DNA of 64,000 bases from Tamarix chinensis. Lineage: Eukaryota; Streptophyta; Magnoliopsida; Caryophyllales; Tamaricaceae. Shown in pieces: positions 1 through 13,654 of the stretch; positions within the stretch are counted from its first letter, which is position 1; every line of letters begins with the position of its first letter. The translations under genes were made by a program, and so were the position numbers. A model generated the notes under the pieces. It did no database searches. It was not told the DNA's origin and was given only the letters and a program-made list of their open reading frames with translations. The DNA is taken from assembly GCA_030549775.1 (NCBI GenBank), contig CM060177.1, positions 63,242,638-63,306,637 of the forward strand, read 5' to 3'.

Positions 1-3000
1 AAAATTCATTTTCGTAAAGCAACACCAGGATTTGAAAGCCATAGGCAAAATACAAAGTTGTTACTGCCATATGAACCATAAAAGATGCGTGATCATTATC
101 TAGCCTATGCTGAATGCAAGACAAAATATAACAACCACGAAAGAATGCATGATCTATTAATAATGACAATGATGAGAATAATAATAATATAGATAGAAGT
201 AACTATGAGAGTTTACAAATCTAAATTTATGAATCAAAGCTAAGTGTTTATATAATTAGAAAGAGCCAAAACATCTCAAAGTAGTGGAGAAAAGTATATC
301 TAACTAGTTAGCCTAACTCTTAACTAAATAGAAAGTTATCTCTCAAACCCTATGCAATGGCCAGCTACTGGCCCACGGTACCATCCTCAACACAATTTAG
401 CTAAGAATCATAACCCTACAAATCATCTTCTGCTCACAAGACTAGAAGCTAGATCATTATAGTGACCCCATAAATGTATTATCAGTATGCTGAAGTACTT
501 TAAAATAGATTATCTAAAACATGGTAAGGGCCCATGATACACATACTAACATAAAAAATCACTTAGGATCATGAATATACTAAGGCATACTTACAAATAA
601 ATCATGGAAGAATGATAATAGAGATCATGCATTGAAATCATATACTGTAACCCTATTATATTAATCTTCCATTAGTAACAACATAATTTCAAGTTGTTAA
701 GATAATCCATTCAACCACACCCATTTATCTACCATAAATGAAAATTATGGCAACCTACATGCACAATGGGATACTACTCCCACCACACAAGGTCAATATG
801 CATCGAAGGGGATTTTCTCCCAGGTTACCATACCCACCACACATTGAATGTACCTGTCGTGTAGGATAACACAGATTGGGATACCTCACCCACCATATGG
901 GGTAAGAGTACATCAAGGGATCATATACTAGGTTACCTCACTCACCACACCTTAAATACCTTCGTCGTGAGAGATAAAAAGATGGGATATCACATCTGCC
1001 TGAGTAATGGACAACACAAAGTTCCAGGGGATTATATTAGGATACCTCACCCACCCATCCCATATTAGCTTGTCATAGTAAAATCCTATACTTCACATAT
1101 ATGCACTTCCCCCCTCTTTGACCACAACTTAGTGGATATGGAAATAGGTAGTGATTGCAACTTTAAAAACACATGCCAACCCATCAACTATATCCTAACT
1201 ATATGCCCCGAGAGTTGGAGAAAAAGACTCAAACATAATATTAATCTATTAATTATTAATTACCTAATGATATCATAAATCATAATTAATTTTGTTAATG
1301 TCTAAATTAGGTGTTTCCAAGTGATAACACTATACACATCAATGGCATATAAGCATCCAATTGGGTGTTTAGAGATGGCATCAAACTTAACCATAATAAC
1401 ACCCAAATATCATCATTTTGATCCATTTTTAATTTAGGGTAAACATAGTTGGAATCATGATTAAAATTTTATAATTACATGGAAACATTAGTATAGAAGT
1501 TCTAAAGGAAGAAATATATTTAACATATAAACATGGTGAAATATAGGTGGACAAGTCGATAGGTCCCTAGGAATATCAAACTAGTCAAATTGTTGGTCCC
1601 ACCGATCAACTAGTCATAGAAAACTAGTTGATGGGTTAAAAAAACTGGATGATGGGTCTTAGGTGAGACAAGACTACTCTAGTCACAAAGTAACCAATCG
1701 ATGGGTATAGCAAACCGATTAGCTACTTATAGGAACTAGTCAGCTAGTTCATCAAACTAATAGAATGATCTCACAACCAGTCCATCAAAAGTCCCAAACC
1801 GAGCAATTGTTCACACAACTACTCAAGACAAAATAACACCCAAACGCGCAAGAGACATGCCACAATTTCACCTAAATTTATCATATTAATCCTAGGATAC
1901 TTCTACGTTTTGAAAAACATAAAAGGTATACTACACATAGAATCACACGGATACATAATAATATTGACATTTAATGAAATCATGCATAGTAATAGGGAAG
2001 TTGAATCATGCTTATTTTTTTAAAGAATTTTTTTACCACATGCTCAAATCCAATAATATAATTTACTAATGTTCATCATAGAAACACACTAAGAATGGTT
2101 ACCTCTAAGCAAGTCTTCTATCACAAAATACTCCTAGCTTGATGGTTTTCTACCAAGACCTAGATTCTTGAGAGAATTAATAATCAAAACCATTAAAAAT
2201 CATTTTCAAAACTTAATAAAAATGAAATCGAAAGAAGGAGGAGAAGAGAAATGACATAACCCAATCTTTTCTCAAAAGTGAAATCAAAAACAAAAAAAAG
2301 GAAGATATTCAACCTTTCTCAAAACTTTAACCCTTCCTTGCTTAAGGGAAATAACATAGAACTAAAGTTAAGATTTGGAAAAGAAAGAACATACAGGGAT
2401 TTGATTAAAGGATCAGGAAACAAGAGGTAACCTCTATTTTCTGAGGGGAGAAGAAATGAAAGGAAAAGTGGAGACTACCAAACACATGGGGACATTTTCA
2501 CAAAGGAAAAAGGGAGAGAAGTAGCAAGTGGAAAGTGTAGATGATAGGGAGTAAATTGAATCGTGAATGGAGTGTAAATGGGAGAATGTTGGTCAACACA
2601 TACGAGTTAGAGACATGGAAGTGTGACTTAGGTTGAGTGTGGGGCAACCAAGTTAAGGTAAGGAGGTAAGGTGTGACCAAGAAGAAACTTGTAAGAGGTT
2701 TCGTAGGTTAGGAAATTTGTTTCAAAATTCAAATAAACAACCATGGCTACAAGAAGAGAAAGGAAAGTGAGGGGGAAGAGAGAAGGTGAGAAATGCATAA
2801 AAAAGTGCTTTTAAAAAAAATTTAACTAAATAAAATTGTAGAGGGATCTAAATAATATAAAAATAATCCTAAAGAAACAAAATAGGTTTATTAGCACAAA
2901 TATATTCTAGTTATAAGTTTTAATAAACACTGGGAACAAATTTTAATTAAAATTAGAAAAGGATATGAAATCACTAGACAACCAGCCAATCGATTTGAGC

Positions 3001-3202
3001 AAACTACCTAACTAGTTTATCAAAAAATAATATTGCCAGACCATAAGTGTACCCGTTGATCAGTTAGGCAAACTGATCAATTGATGTGCCTAAAATTCAC
3101 CTTTTTATTAAAATTTCAACCCTTTTCTTAAACAAAAAATCATTTATTTTATATCGACATATTTTTAAATATAATTTAAGGGATTTTAGCATGGATATTA
3201 CA
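1..3202 (+). mobile_element. LTR-like fragment of a Ty3/gypsy-type element, cut by the left window edge
   Basis: No coding capacity is visible. The stretch carries repeated short motifs around GATCGATTGGT / ACTAGTTGAT (about 1555-1800 and 2985-3090) that recur at 37.1-37.3 kb and 38.5 kb inside another LTR-like block. It ends in a degenerate GGATATTACA near 3193-3202, resembling the usual GGTGTTACA end of plant gypsy LTRs that begin TGTAACACC. The start is outside the window and no partner LTR or target duplication can be tested, so the call is inference from shared motifs. Confidence 0.35.
768..1070. repeat. Degenerate ~54-bp tandem repeats with ~110-bp dimer order
   Basis: A motif of the form GGGATACCTCACCCACCA / GGTTACCTCACTCACCAC recurs at about 768, 822, 878, 932, 984 and 1048. 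Alternate copies share flanking TACCTTCGTCGTG-like sequence, giving a higher-order period near 110 bp. It lies within the LTR-like block at the left edge and is probably part of its U3 or leader. Confidence 0.6.
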
Positions 3203-6200
3203 CCAATGCCAAACAATCAATCCATTCATCTATTTATTTATAAAATTATTGCAGGGCTAACTCTTAAGTCAATTAGTCTAATAATTAGCATAGGCACATT
3301 TCAATCATGATAACCAGAATGCCCTAATAACCTAAGCTACCACTATATATTTTATTTACCACTAAATTTTATGATGATGAAATTTATCACTAAAAGGCTA
3401 AAATACAATAATTAAAATTAATTTATCATGCATGTAACTTCTATAACATGATAAAAGGTTATGTTACTCCTAAGCATGAATCTAACATATTTCACATGTA
3501 CAATCCTAGCATGCATTTTATCGCATATTATAACTATCATGTTAATCAAACATTGTAATTTATGACATGAATCATGGTATATGTAAATTTACCATTCTAC
3601 CTATAGAACATGCAAATGAAGAGTTATTGAAAACTAATCTTCATTATGCTCTAAAACAACCACGCTATATATCAAAATCTATAAAATATGAAAGAAATAT
3701 ACTAAAAATGCCTAGCATTTCAATTAAGGCTTGAAAAGGCAAAAAGCCAAAAAATGAACCCTAAACTTAAACATGTAATTACTCTAATGACACTTTACAC
3801 ATTATTGTATGCATAGCTTTTCATATTAAAATATAGTTGATGGCATACATGAACAATCCTATTTTCATAACAAGAAATTTTTTATTTTATAAGACATTTT
3901 TTCTGGAAGCTAAATAAGAAATGTAAGGTGCTATTGCCTCATTAATCATAGGAGAAGAACAATCAATACCTAACGTACGACGGGTGGAAGCATAAAAAGT
4001 AGGCTTGTATTTTAAGAGGAAGGTATGGTTGTCAACTAACTTGAGTCTGATATGAGGCTTATAAAAAAGTATACAAAAAATAAATATAAGATCAAATTAT
4101 TTAATAGAGATTAACATGAATGAAAATAAAATAGAATGTAGGATATTGAGACTCTCAACCCCACATAAGTAAAGCACAAGATACCTACACAGTAACTAAA
4201 ATTGTCTGGTACTAGTACAATGAGTATATTTTGCAAATAAAGCCTACTACATATAATAGCATGCACACATAATACATGCTGATACTAAAAATATACACAT
4301 GATAAATAGTATAAAAATACATGGAACGTGTGGAGATAAAGAAACACTTGTAAATCATGTTGACAAGGAATCATATATGACATATGCTTAAAGATATCCA
4401 CATAAGGAAGCTTCAAGCTAGCAACCTAAGGTAGCAAAATAATAAACAATTCATTATACCATAGGGGTATACTTGATAAAACTTAAAATCGTAGATTCGA
4501 CAAGCATAGAGGAATTAGGAAAATCATATAGGCATCTCTAGTATGTGTTTCAACAAGTGTCACACAAGGACATATAGAACATAGGCACATGTAAGGAAAT
4601 CACATAGGCCATATGTTTATGGATCCAAACTTTAAGGCACAAGCTTAAACATCCAGCTCTACCACAAATGGATAGACCTAAGGGTCATAAATACTATCAA
4701 TAAGGCATAAAAGCCAAAGCATATATGGATACATGTCCTACAACATTAAACATAGTCAATGGAATAAATAATAAATTATAATCACCAACGTAGCCATCTC
4801 TGCAAGGAATTAACACATGGCCATCATGGCCAAGAATCAACACATATGACAATCATGTTAAGGAATCTCAAAATATATGGTCATTAAGGATATGAATCTC
4901 AATATATATTGGTATCACGACTTGGAATCTCAACATTTATGGCCATCATGACTAGGAATCTAATCACACCTGACCCTAATGGCTCAAAATCTCAATACAT
5001 AGAGCCATCGTGACTAGGAATCTCAATAAAGGGCCATTATAGCTAGGAATCTCAAAAGATATATGCATTATATACGTAGAAATCTCAACACATTGCCATC
5101 ATGGATCGGAATCTCAACACATATGACCATCACGACTAGGAATCAGAACTATTAATCTTGGCACATAAGAGCTTGGCTACACAGCATATGAATAATCAAG
5201 TATAGGGCGTGATATAAGGACAACCCATCCACATCTTATCATCCATCAAATTCCATGGTGGCATGGACATATAATGCCCCTACTAGGGGTCTCCTAGCAT
5301 AATGGCATCAATAAAGCTAATATGATCCTTAATTATAAATACACCCTATAGTGACAAAGGAAGCATATAACATAAACAAGGTACTAATTTACTATACAAC
5401 TAGTATCCCCTTTTTGTTTAATCAGTATAGGAAATGAAAGGTAATAAGACTTCTATTGGTTTCAAAGGATAACGTGCAACCCCTATTAAGATAAACATTA
5501 ACACCAAATCTAAAAGAATGCTCCCAAATCATTTAAAATCATGAAAAGAATTAATAATCAGGATCACCATAAATCATAAAATCCCTCAAAACTCATTTAG
5601 GGAAACACCAAAAAACAACTGCCACAGACGCTAATAAATACTTTCATGAAAGTAAAAGCGGTATAACTCTTATAAAGTAAGAGTCTTGAAAATCGACTAA
5701 AGTAAAAACATATGTCAATGAGGCCCTAAAGACAGCAAATGACATGGTAGCTTTAGTCACTCAATAACCAAAATACACTTTAAAGATCTAAAATAATACC
5801 TACAGGCTCAGATAATCCAAAAAATTGGTAAAAATGCTAAAAATTACTTTTCTGGCATCAAAACCAAAATAAAAATAAATATCATAGATTAGAATTAGCA
5901 TAACCAAGTTAATATCAAATTTAGAAAAATTCACTGTTCATCATCCAATAAAAGTGTTGTCTTCTACCGAAAAGCTTAAAAACAAAAATTAATAAACTAT
6001 TTAATTATTGGGAATTACTATTCATTAAAATTTACTATTCACCAAGATTTACATTTAACAAGTATAAAATTGTCAAATATTAAAGGATGAGGTCAACTTT
6101 TGACTCTAAAGACCCACTAAAACCTTATAGGATTATTTTAGTCATATTCTTATTAACTATCTCCTAAAACACAATTGTTGAAAGATTAAAATTTACTTAG

Positions 6201-8039
6201 GGTAATTAGAGAATTATTAGTTAGGAACACTTTAAATATCATGAAGAATGAAAAGAGCAAGAAAAATAGTCTCTAAACATTTATGAATTGCAAAAAAAAA
6301 AACAAAAAAATTGAACACCCAAAAGTACTCAAATCAAAGCATGATATATATGAAAAATTATCTATAAATTTCAGCCTACAGTATGGTATAATCAATTTCA
6401 TAAACTTCTTAAAAGATCAAAAAATCCCTAAACCATTCGACTCTCTAACAATAAATAACACGTGTTTAGGATCATCAAATCATAACATGTTATGCATAAA
6501 AATTAATATACTAATTGCCAAATTAACATGGTATCATCAAATCAACAAAATAATAAGTGAATCAAAAATCCATAATTTATGAAATCTCAAGAATCCAACC
6601 AAACATGATATAATCAACATCAAATGTTCTAAATATCAAAACTCTATCTACTATTAGAGAAAAGTGCTTAACTTAGTAAATCTCTAAGAGAAAAGAAGAA
6701 TATTTAATCTTGAATAAATAAATGGTGAATTTATCGACATCCTCAAAGACTAATCCCATTTTATTTAGTTAAAAATACCAAGGAATTAATATAAGACTCA
6801 AAATAAAAGAAATGAAAAGGAAATGATGAAGATTGGCGGTGGTTTAGGTGATGCAAGATATAGTGGCGGTGGCGGCTACTAGATTAGGTGATCTTGAGTA
6901 GGTAAGGAGAAGGGAAAAGGTTTAAGATAAAGTTTAGAACATGATATGATAAAGAGTTAGGTTATTTAGTAAAATAAAAAAGGTAGCAAAGGTATTATGG
7001 TGATTTACAAACATTATAAATATGGTTGTGTGTGGATGAGAATTTAAAAGCCTTATGGGTGATCTTGCCCATTGGTTTGGCTAACGTTGGCACACGTAAT
7101 GACAAGATTCAATTTCATAAAGTGAAGGATAATATCTGAGAAGAAAATTAAATTTATCAATGTATGTATGTTTAAAAATATCTAACAAAGTCCAAAGATT
7201 ATAAAATTAATTACAAAGTATTTAAAAAAAATTAATTTAAGCTTAGTAAACCTAAAATATAATGATCTTCATTTTTTTAATATAAATTTAAGATAGAAAA
7301 AATGGCCTTTTCAGGGCTGAATATGATGAAATAGGGCATAGTGGGACATAAATAGTACTATTTCCTTGAGATATTTGAATAAAATTTTGAAATGACCTAA
7401 GAGAACAATAAAAATATAAGGATTTCAAAACTTAAATTTTTGGAATAATTCATAAGAAGTTTGATAGATAAAATTGAGTTAAGAAATGGAAAATAAATGT
7501 TTCAAGATTAAATTAGGGTTTCAAATTTGATAAAGTTTGTTATAAAATTTTCCAAATAATATAATTTTATTTTTAATTACAATATATCCTTTACATGACA
7601 TGGTTTTCAAGAAATGGAGTATTATAATATTTGTTTAATAAATAACATGCTATCATACATTATTTAACATTTACAACTTGCATATAAAAGTACCATATTT
7701 TCTAGACTTTCAATTTCTAACACGAAATCACAACATTTCCATTAGAATAAAGCCCAGTATGATTTGAGTCTAAGACCTATCATGCTCATAACCAAATATC
7801 ACATCCACAAAGTGGTTTGATTTACCTTAGCTTAGTTATAGTGTGCAATATGCATGATTCTCTAAGACATTATGATCATTAAATAAGTTTATGCACAATT
7901 TATTTAAGAAATTAAAGAGGCTTTTCTATTATCCCGTTCTTTAGTAAATATATGATTTTCATGTGGAGAATCATGTAGAACACTTAATAGTTCATCATAT
8001 GATTATGGAGCTTCATATTGTACCTCATAATCTGGAGAA
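3203..8039. other. AT-rich intergenic stretch without recognisable gene
   Basis: Apart from the 31-bp minisatellite listed separately, I see no conserved domain, RNA gene or clean element boundary. The longest open frame (6283-6582, 99 codons) is Asn/Lys/Ile-rich, as expected from base composition, and matches no family I know. Old, unrecognisable transposon debris is the likeliest content. Confidence 0.5.
4804..5151 (+). repeat. 31-bp minisatellite, about 11 degenerate copies
   Basis: The unit approximates AGGAATCTCAACACATA followed by TGGCCATCATGACT. Copies follow one another from about 4804 to 5151, most of them 31 bp long and with several substitutions each. Direct head-to-tail order is plain by eye. 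No open frame runs through it, and function is unknown. Confidence 0.85.
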
Positions 8040-8735
8040 GGATTGATCTCTAAGTGCCATAAAATAGAGGGTTGCTACCTGTTCTTTCTCTTCGGATGGT
8101 TCTCCTTCAATTTCTCCAAACCCAAACATGGCCTTCCTTTGTGCTTGTTTAGCTTGTCTAGTGTTTCCTTTTCTCCTTGTCATTTTCTAAACAATATCAT
8201 TTCATAACTTATAGCAATCCCAAATGGCATGTTTGGGATTACCACATTTGTGACACTTGATCTTATCACCTTTGATGAGTCCCTTGGCTTCGTTGAGGCG
8301 TTAGAAGGTTTTCTTCCTCCTCTAGATTGAAAAAATCTTTTAGTTGAGTAGTGATGAGTGTGAATTCTTCTTTATCCATTGGACCTTCAACCTCTATTTT
8401 GATCCACATCTCTTTTTACCTTGACGAATAGTATGAAGCTTTTAGAGCTAGAATGTTTTCTTATTTTCTTCATCCATATCTTCCATCTTGGTTGATGGAC
8501 CATGAGATTTCAAAATAACTAATTAGTGGTCCTACATGGAAGGCCTCAAGCTTCTTTGACAATTGTGAATTTTGGAATCCTCTTGACACCTTTCTTACTT
8601 GCTTTTCCTCAATGATGACATTCCCTAATGTGCTGATGTTGTTCATGATGGAGGTGAATTAGTTTCTCAATTCACTTATTGATTCTCCTCTATTCATGGA
8701 GAAGAGATCATATTCTCTAGCATAAAATACTATTG
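8040..8735 (-). pseudogene. Copia-type gag relic, C-terminal part including zinc knuckle
   Basis: Read on the minus strand, 8735 to about 8180 encodes a decayed Copia (UBN2-type) Gag. Recognisable pieces are YDLFSMNRGESISEL (typical YELFKM..GESI..), IMNNISTLG, then a basic/acidic linker and a zinc-knuckle-like CHKCGNPKHAIWDC near 8220-8260 (CX2CX4HX4C). Several stops and frameshifts interrupt it. At 8735 the frame is cut by the solo LTR and resumes at 13655. Capsid-type Gag proteins package retrotransposon RNA; this copy cannot be functional. The family assignment rests on motif order and is fairly secure. The Copia lineage is not determined. Confidence 0.6.
8731..8735. repeat. Target-site duplication ACTAT, left copy
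   Basis: ACTAT immediately precedes the TG end of the solo LTR. The identical ACTAT follows its CA end at 13655-13659. Confidence 0.75.
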
Positions 8736-9455
8736 TAACACCCCCAAATTTACTACTGAAAAATTTCGTTTAATTAAAAGGGTTTAACGGAAGCGAAAAG
8801 ATAGAACCGTAAATTCGAGGGCATTACCGCCACGCTTAGTACCAGATCGGTTCACTCCTACCGTCCTAGTACTAAGTGCTAAGGCTAAATAAGGTTAATA
8901 TTAAACACGAGTCATTAATAAAAATGTAAGTCATTAGTAAAACACAAGTCATACAGAAATCAGAGTGCGTTTTAGGATTACAATCCAAAGAGTACGTGGC
9001 TAGAGTTTTTCAAAACATAAAGCATATTACAAAACACAACTAAAATATGATAATACATGGTCCAATAAAAGAAATAGAGTCATGCTGAGTCGCTCTCAAT
9101 CCCCAAGTCAGGTCAAGGCTCAACGCTTAGCCCCACCCGATGCCTCGTAAGTGTCGTAGGCATCGAAGACGTTGTCCCTTACCTGCACAAACTCAGAGAG
9201 GTCTTCTGCTCGTGGGAATGAGCAACATCCATGAAACGGATGATCAGTACGCTACGTATTGAGTAAGTTAACAGATGCGCTAAGGCCAGCATACAAGACA
9301 CACAACACAGTATACACGGCATAATCACATGAGCAACATGTAGTAAAACAGATAATAAAGGCCATCTACGATCCGGATAGACTTATTATTTAGATCTCTG
9401 GTAAATATAGAGTGGATTCACATCATAGTCTTTATCAATCCAGGTGAGTGCGAAT

Positions 9456-9725
9456 CGATCATGCAGGGCAAAATTCTCCTGGCCACTATTATTCGCTGGT
9501 GGACCGGTCATGCAGGGCAAGATGCTCCTGGCCACTATTATTCGCCGGTTGACCAGTCTGGGCCTGACTCACATGGTGTTTCACTGTAATTACTTCGTCT
9601 CTTTCCCATATCTTACCACAATTATGTTTGGTTTGTTGAGTACAAAAATCCCCACTATTATAGCCGGTGGATCGGTCATGCAGGGCAAAATGGGCCTGGC
9701 CACTATTATTCACCGGTGGACCAGT
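9456..9725 (+). repeat. ~50-bp repeats inside the solo LTR
   Basis: Three copies of a unit containing TCATGCAGGGCAA, CTGGCCACTATTATT and CGGTGGACC lie at about 9456-9505, 9506-9555 and 9670-9725. The third copy is separated from the first two by about 115 bp. Open frames on both strands across this block are by-products of the repeat. Confidence 0.75.
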
Positions 9726-11639
9726 CTGGGCTCGGCTCAACAATCTTTCTTTTTAAATGGATAGTATCTTATTTGTATCTTATTCAATAAGCAATTCGCC
9801 CTTGACATGCATGTCACCAACATTCTACCTCTATCCTCTCAAGGGGGTCTGTCCCATATCTTGAGAGTCATGAGCCCCTTATCACGCCTCGACATCTATT
9901 TCCCCTTCACTTACACATAATGAAAACCAATTCCTAAGGGTGTGGGTTAAGGCCCATCACCTCATGACCTCAAACGCCACCTACTATCTCCCTCTAGGGT
10001 TTTCCCTTAAAAACCCTAATTGAACCGATGTGGCCCAACCCCCTCTCTCACTTACACTACCATTACCTCGTTTATTGCCCCGTACCTTAACTCATTAGAT
10101 CCAATCCCAAATCATATCACGTTACCACATGATTCCACATGTAACTGGAAAAACCCTAGTTGGCCACTTCAAACCCTAGTACCTTTCTACTCCCACAAGT
10201 AACCTCTCTATTTCTCACTCAATATTCCTTCTCTCCCATGGCACCCGTACTCACCCCTTTCATAATAAATTCCCATTCTTAACTTGTACTCCACTCTCCC
10301 TTAATCATTTTTACTTACACAATTTCTAGATTATTACTTCCTCCCAAAACCCTAATCAGGTCCGTTATACACCCTTACACCGACCTACGTACTATTTTTC
10401 ATCCCAAGTCTCCAATTACTCCACAACTCTCCCCTTAGCTTATTTACACCCTAAATCAACTTTTCTCACGTGAAGATCACCCCCGTGAAAGTTTTATCCA
10501 TCCCATGCAAACACCCAAAGTCCCCATGCAAATTTTAAGATTCCCATGCATGGTTCCCATCTCTCATTCATTTTGGTCATTCCTTCCTCTTTAATTTCCT
10601 ATCATAGAACATGAGGTATTTTGGTCAACCTCATATCCTCCTTAATGAACTCACTTCCCATTTCTTTCTTTTTGTCCTTTCATTCATATATCATATTATC
10701 AATTGTCCTAGCATGCATGTCCTAGAGGGCTATATCATATCACACCATAAACAACATATACACCTATCATACTCATGTCATAAGAAGCACATACAAACAT
10801 ACCTCAACTCCAAGCTACGCTACACTTAAGACAAGTTAAGGACAATCATACGATATACAATATAACATGATATATATAGCATCCAAGGCATACAAGTCAC
10901 ATAACACACATGGGTCTTAGCTACATCCTTACATAAAGCGAAGTCGGGCTTGGAGCACGCTCCTACGACTCCTTAGGGTTTTGGCTCGATTCACCTATAA
11001 GAGGGAAAATACTACGGATTAGTTTCCCTCATACCAAAAGTACCATTACTCCTTGTTTTAGTCTAAAATTAGGATTATTATTATTAAAGGAAGCATTATA
11101 CGTGAAAACTAGAGTTTTTATCTTCAAGTTAGCCTACTAGATATTACTAGACAAAATATGTTTATTTTCATATTTATGGCTATACTTATATTATTAACCT
11201 AATAGCTTTATTCTTCTAATAATAGTACTAATACTAATTGTAGCAAAATAGTGATAATAATAATAATAATAGTAATGCTAATGCTTATAGTGATAGAAAC
11301 CCTAGCGTTTTTAAGGCTAAGTCTAATAATAGTGTTAGGGTTAAAATAATAATATAACAATTGCAATACCAACAAAGTACATATATTCCTAAAGATAATA
11401 ATGATAAAGTTATATTTTGAATAATAACAATATAAGGGTTCAAATGTTTACTATAATAATAAAGATAATAATAATAGGCCTTAGCTAGCATTAGTAATAA
11501 TAGTGAGGTTAGTAATAGTAATAATAATAATAGTATTAAATGAGGAAAAGTCCTAATCATAATAACACTAATGTTGTAGGCCATTATTAATGATAATATT
11601 ATTATTGGTTAGGAAAAACATAAGGTTAGGTTAAGTAAT

Positions 11640-11855
11640 AATAACAACAACAACAAGAACAAGAATAAGAACAAGAACAAGAACAACAAGAACAAGAACA
11701 AGAACAAGAACAACAACAATAACAACAACAACAACAACAACAAGAACAACAACAACAACAACAACAATAACAATAATAATAATAATAGAGATAACTATAT
11801 TAATACTAAAGTTAATAATAATAATAATGATAACAGTATTAGTAGTAGTAATAGA

Positions 11856-11950
<95 letters not shown>
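11640..11950. repeat. Compound microsatellite (AAC/AAG)n then (AAT)n
   Basis: About 130 bp of AAC/AAG triplets (11640-11770) is followed, after a degenerate AAT stretch, by an almost pure AAT run at about 11856-11950. The minus-strand frame across it encodes only poly-Ile/Val and is not a gene. Confidence 0.95.
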
Positions 11951-12179
11951 GGATAACCATTTTAATGCTAAAGTTGTATCCTTTTAAATAACATACCCTA
12001 GTTATAAGTATTTCTGATATTAGGTTAGGTAATAAGAGTGATACATAATAATAATAATATTAATAATGGTAATAATAATAATAATAACAATGATAATACA
12101 ACACTAATAATAATAATAGTAATATTAAGGATAATACTATTAATATTAAATAAAATTATTAACACTTATAGAAATAGTT

Positions 12180-13340
12180 CAGGGACTAGGGAAGTTGGAG
12201 CACCACCTAAGGTCGGTGGGGAAACCGGCGGCGGCGGTGGAGGAGGAGAGGTGGAAGATGGTTATGTAGGCTAAAGGAGATGAAGTGGAGGGGTGGTTGA
12301 GGTGGAGGAAGGTGCAGAAGTTGGAGAAGGGTGGAATGAAGATGGTGGTGCAGCTGGGAGTGGCGGCGCATGACGGTTTTTGCCGTGGCGGAAGGTGGTG
12401 GAAGGTGGTGGAAGATGGAGGAAGTAGAAGGAGAGGGAGTCAGGGGGAGATGAAGGTATAGGAAGGTAGGGGAAGGTTCCTTGGGTGTTTTGGAGGGTGG
12501 AGGAGGTGCTGGTATCGACGGGATTGGCGGCGAAAGGCGGCGCGAGGGGCGGCACATGGCTGGTGAGGGCTGATTGAGAAGGCACTTTTGCACGGCCCGG
12601 GCGGCTAGTGCAGGGCAATATAGGGGGTGATGGTGGTTCGGTTTTGTAGAGGGAGGTTCGGGAAAGGTTTTGGTTGGTGGAGTTTGCGGCGGAGGTCGCC
12701 GACGGTGGTGGAATACGTGTTTGTTTGGGCGACGGTGAAAAAAGGGGATTCCTGGGTTGCGGGAAAAGGAGCTCGACCTAGGCTGCTAATGGGGTTATTT
12801 ATAAGCTAATTGAGGGGGAAAACGACAAAGGGAGAAGAAGACAACTGGGGAAGGTGTGGTAGGACCACCGGCCGGCGGTGGCAGGCGGTGCAGTCCCGCC
12901 AATTGCAAGGTAGGTCGGGTCAGGAGAAAGAGGAAATGAGATGACACGCGGGGAGGGGAGAGATGGGGCTTGTTGGGGTCAGAAAAAGGAATAAAATGAC
13001 GGGGAGAGCAGAGAAGGATGGTCGGCGTTGGGCTGGTGCTTGCCGGTGAAAATCGGGGTTGCAGGTCGGCGTTGCAGGTTAAGCTGGGGAAGAAGGAGTG
13101 CGACAGGCTGGACCGGCCGATCCAAGGGAAGAAAGAAAAAAAAGGATTGGCCGGCCAACCGGGCATTGGGCGCTGGAAGGAAGACAATGTGGGCTTGGGC
13201 CGTACGAAGGGAGAAGGGAGGAAAAGGGTCTGGGCAGCGGAGGCCGGCCTAGTCGGGGGGGGGGGAGAAGGAGAAATAAGTAAAGGAAGAAGAAAGAAAA
13301 AGGAAAAAAAAGGAGAAAAAGGAAAAAGGAAAAAGGATAA
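12180..13340. other. G-rich, CpG-containing segment of the solo LTR
   Basis: Base composition changes abruptly from AT microsatellite to strongly G+A-rich plus-strand DNA, with runs such as GGCGGCGGCGG near 12227, a G run near 13255, and CpG dinucleotides that are rare elsewhere in the window. Several overlapping open frames (Pro/Ser/Leu-rich on minus, Gly/Arg/Lys-rich on plus) follow from the composition, share no known domain and are not called as genes. It lies wholly inside the 4.9-kb solo LTR and may be its promoter or leader region. Confidence 0.6.
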
Positions 13341-13654
13341 AATGGTTGGGTTGGGGTATTTGGTCTTTATTTATTTATAAATTTAAGTTAGATATTTAAT
13401 TTTAATAATAATTATTTTAAGTATAATAATTAAATTCATTTTTAGATTAAGTGGGATATTTTGGATAAATTTTCCTTAACTTCCATTTTAATTAGTAAAA
13501 TGTCCAAAATTTTCTAAATAATTTATTTATTATTTTCTCTTCATTTTTCTCAATTAATTTCCTCTTTATTTAATAAAATAATCTATTTTCTTAATTTTCC
13601 TAATAAATCATTATTTTGCCATAATTCTTAAATTAGGATTTTTGGGATATTTCA

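Larger units (their letters stand above)
8736..13654 (+). mobile_element. 4.9-kb solo LTR (TGTAACACCCCC type) with ACTAT target duplication
   Basis: The block starts TGTAACACCCCCAAA at 8736 and ends TTTGGGATATTTCA at 13654, an imperfect terminal inverted pair with TG...CA ends. It is flanked by identical 5-bp sequences ACTAT at 8731-8735 and 13655-13659, as expected of LTR-element integration. There is no gag-pol, primer site or polypurine tract between the ends, so this is a solo LTR, normally left by recombination between the two LTRs of one element. It contains 50-bp repeats (9456-9725), AT microsatellites (11640-11950) and a G-rich segment (12180-13340). The start motif and length suit the large plant Ty3/gypsy (Tekay/Del-like) LTRs, but without internal sequence the lineage is a guess. 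Insertion split a Copia gag relic whose frame continues on both sides. Confidence 0.75.

Noticed and set aside
768..1070. Possible CRISPR-like repeat-spacer pattern
   Set aside because: Units are degenerate, contiguous and part of an LTR-like block in a plant nuclear context; there are no conserved repeats with unique spacers.
11631..11960. 109-codon minus-strand open frame of Ile/Val
   Set aside because: Translation of an AAT/AAC microsatellite; no protein signal.
12207..13380. Several overlapping 60-130 codon frames on both strands
   Set aside because: They lie within the solo LTR's G-rich segment. Their Pro/Ser or Gly/Arg/Lys composition follows from base content and no domain is recognisable.
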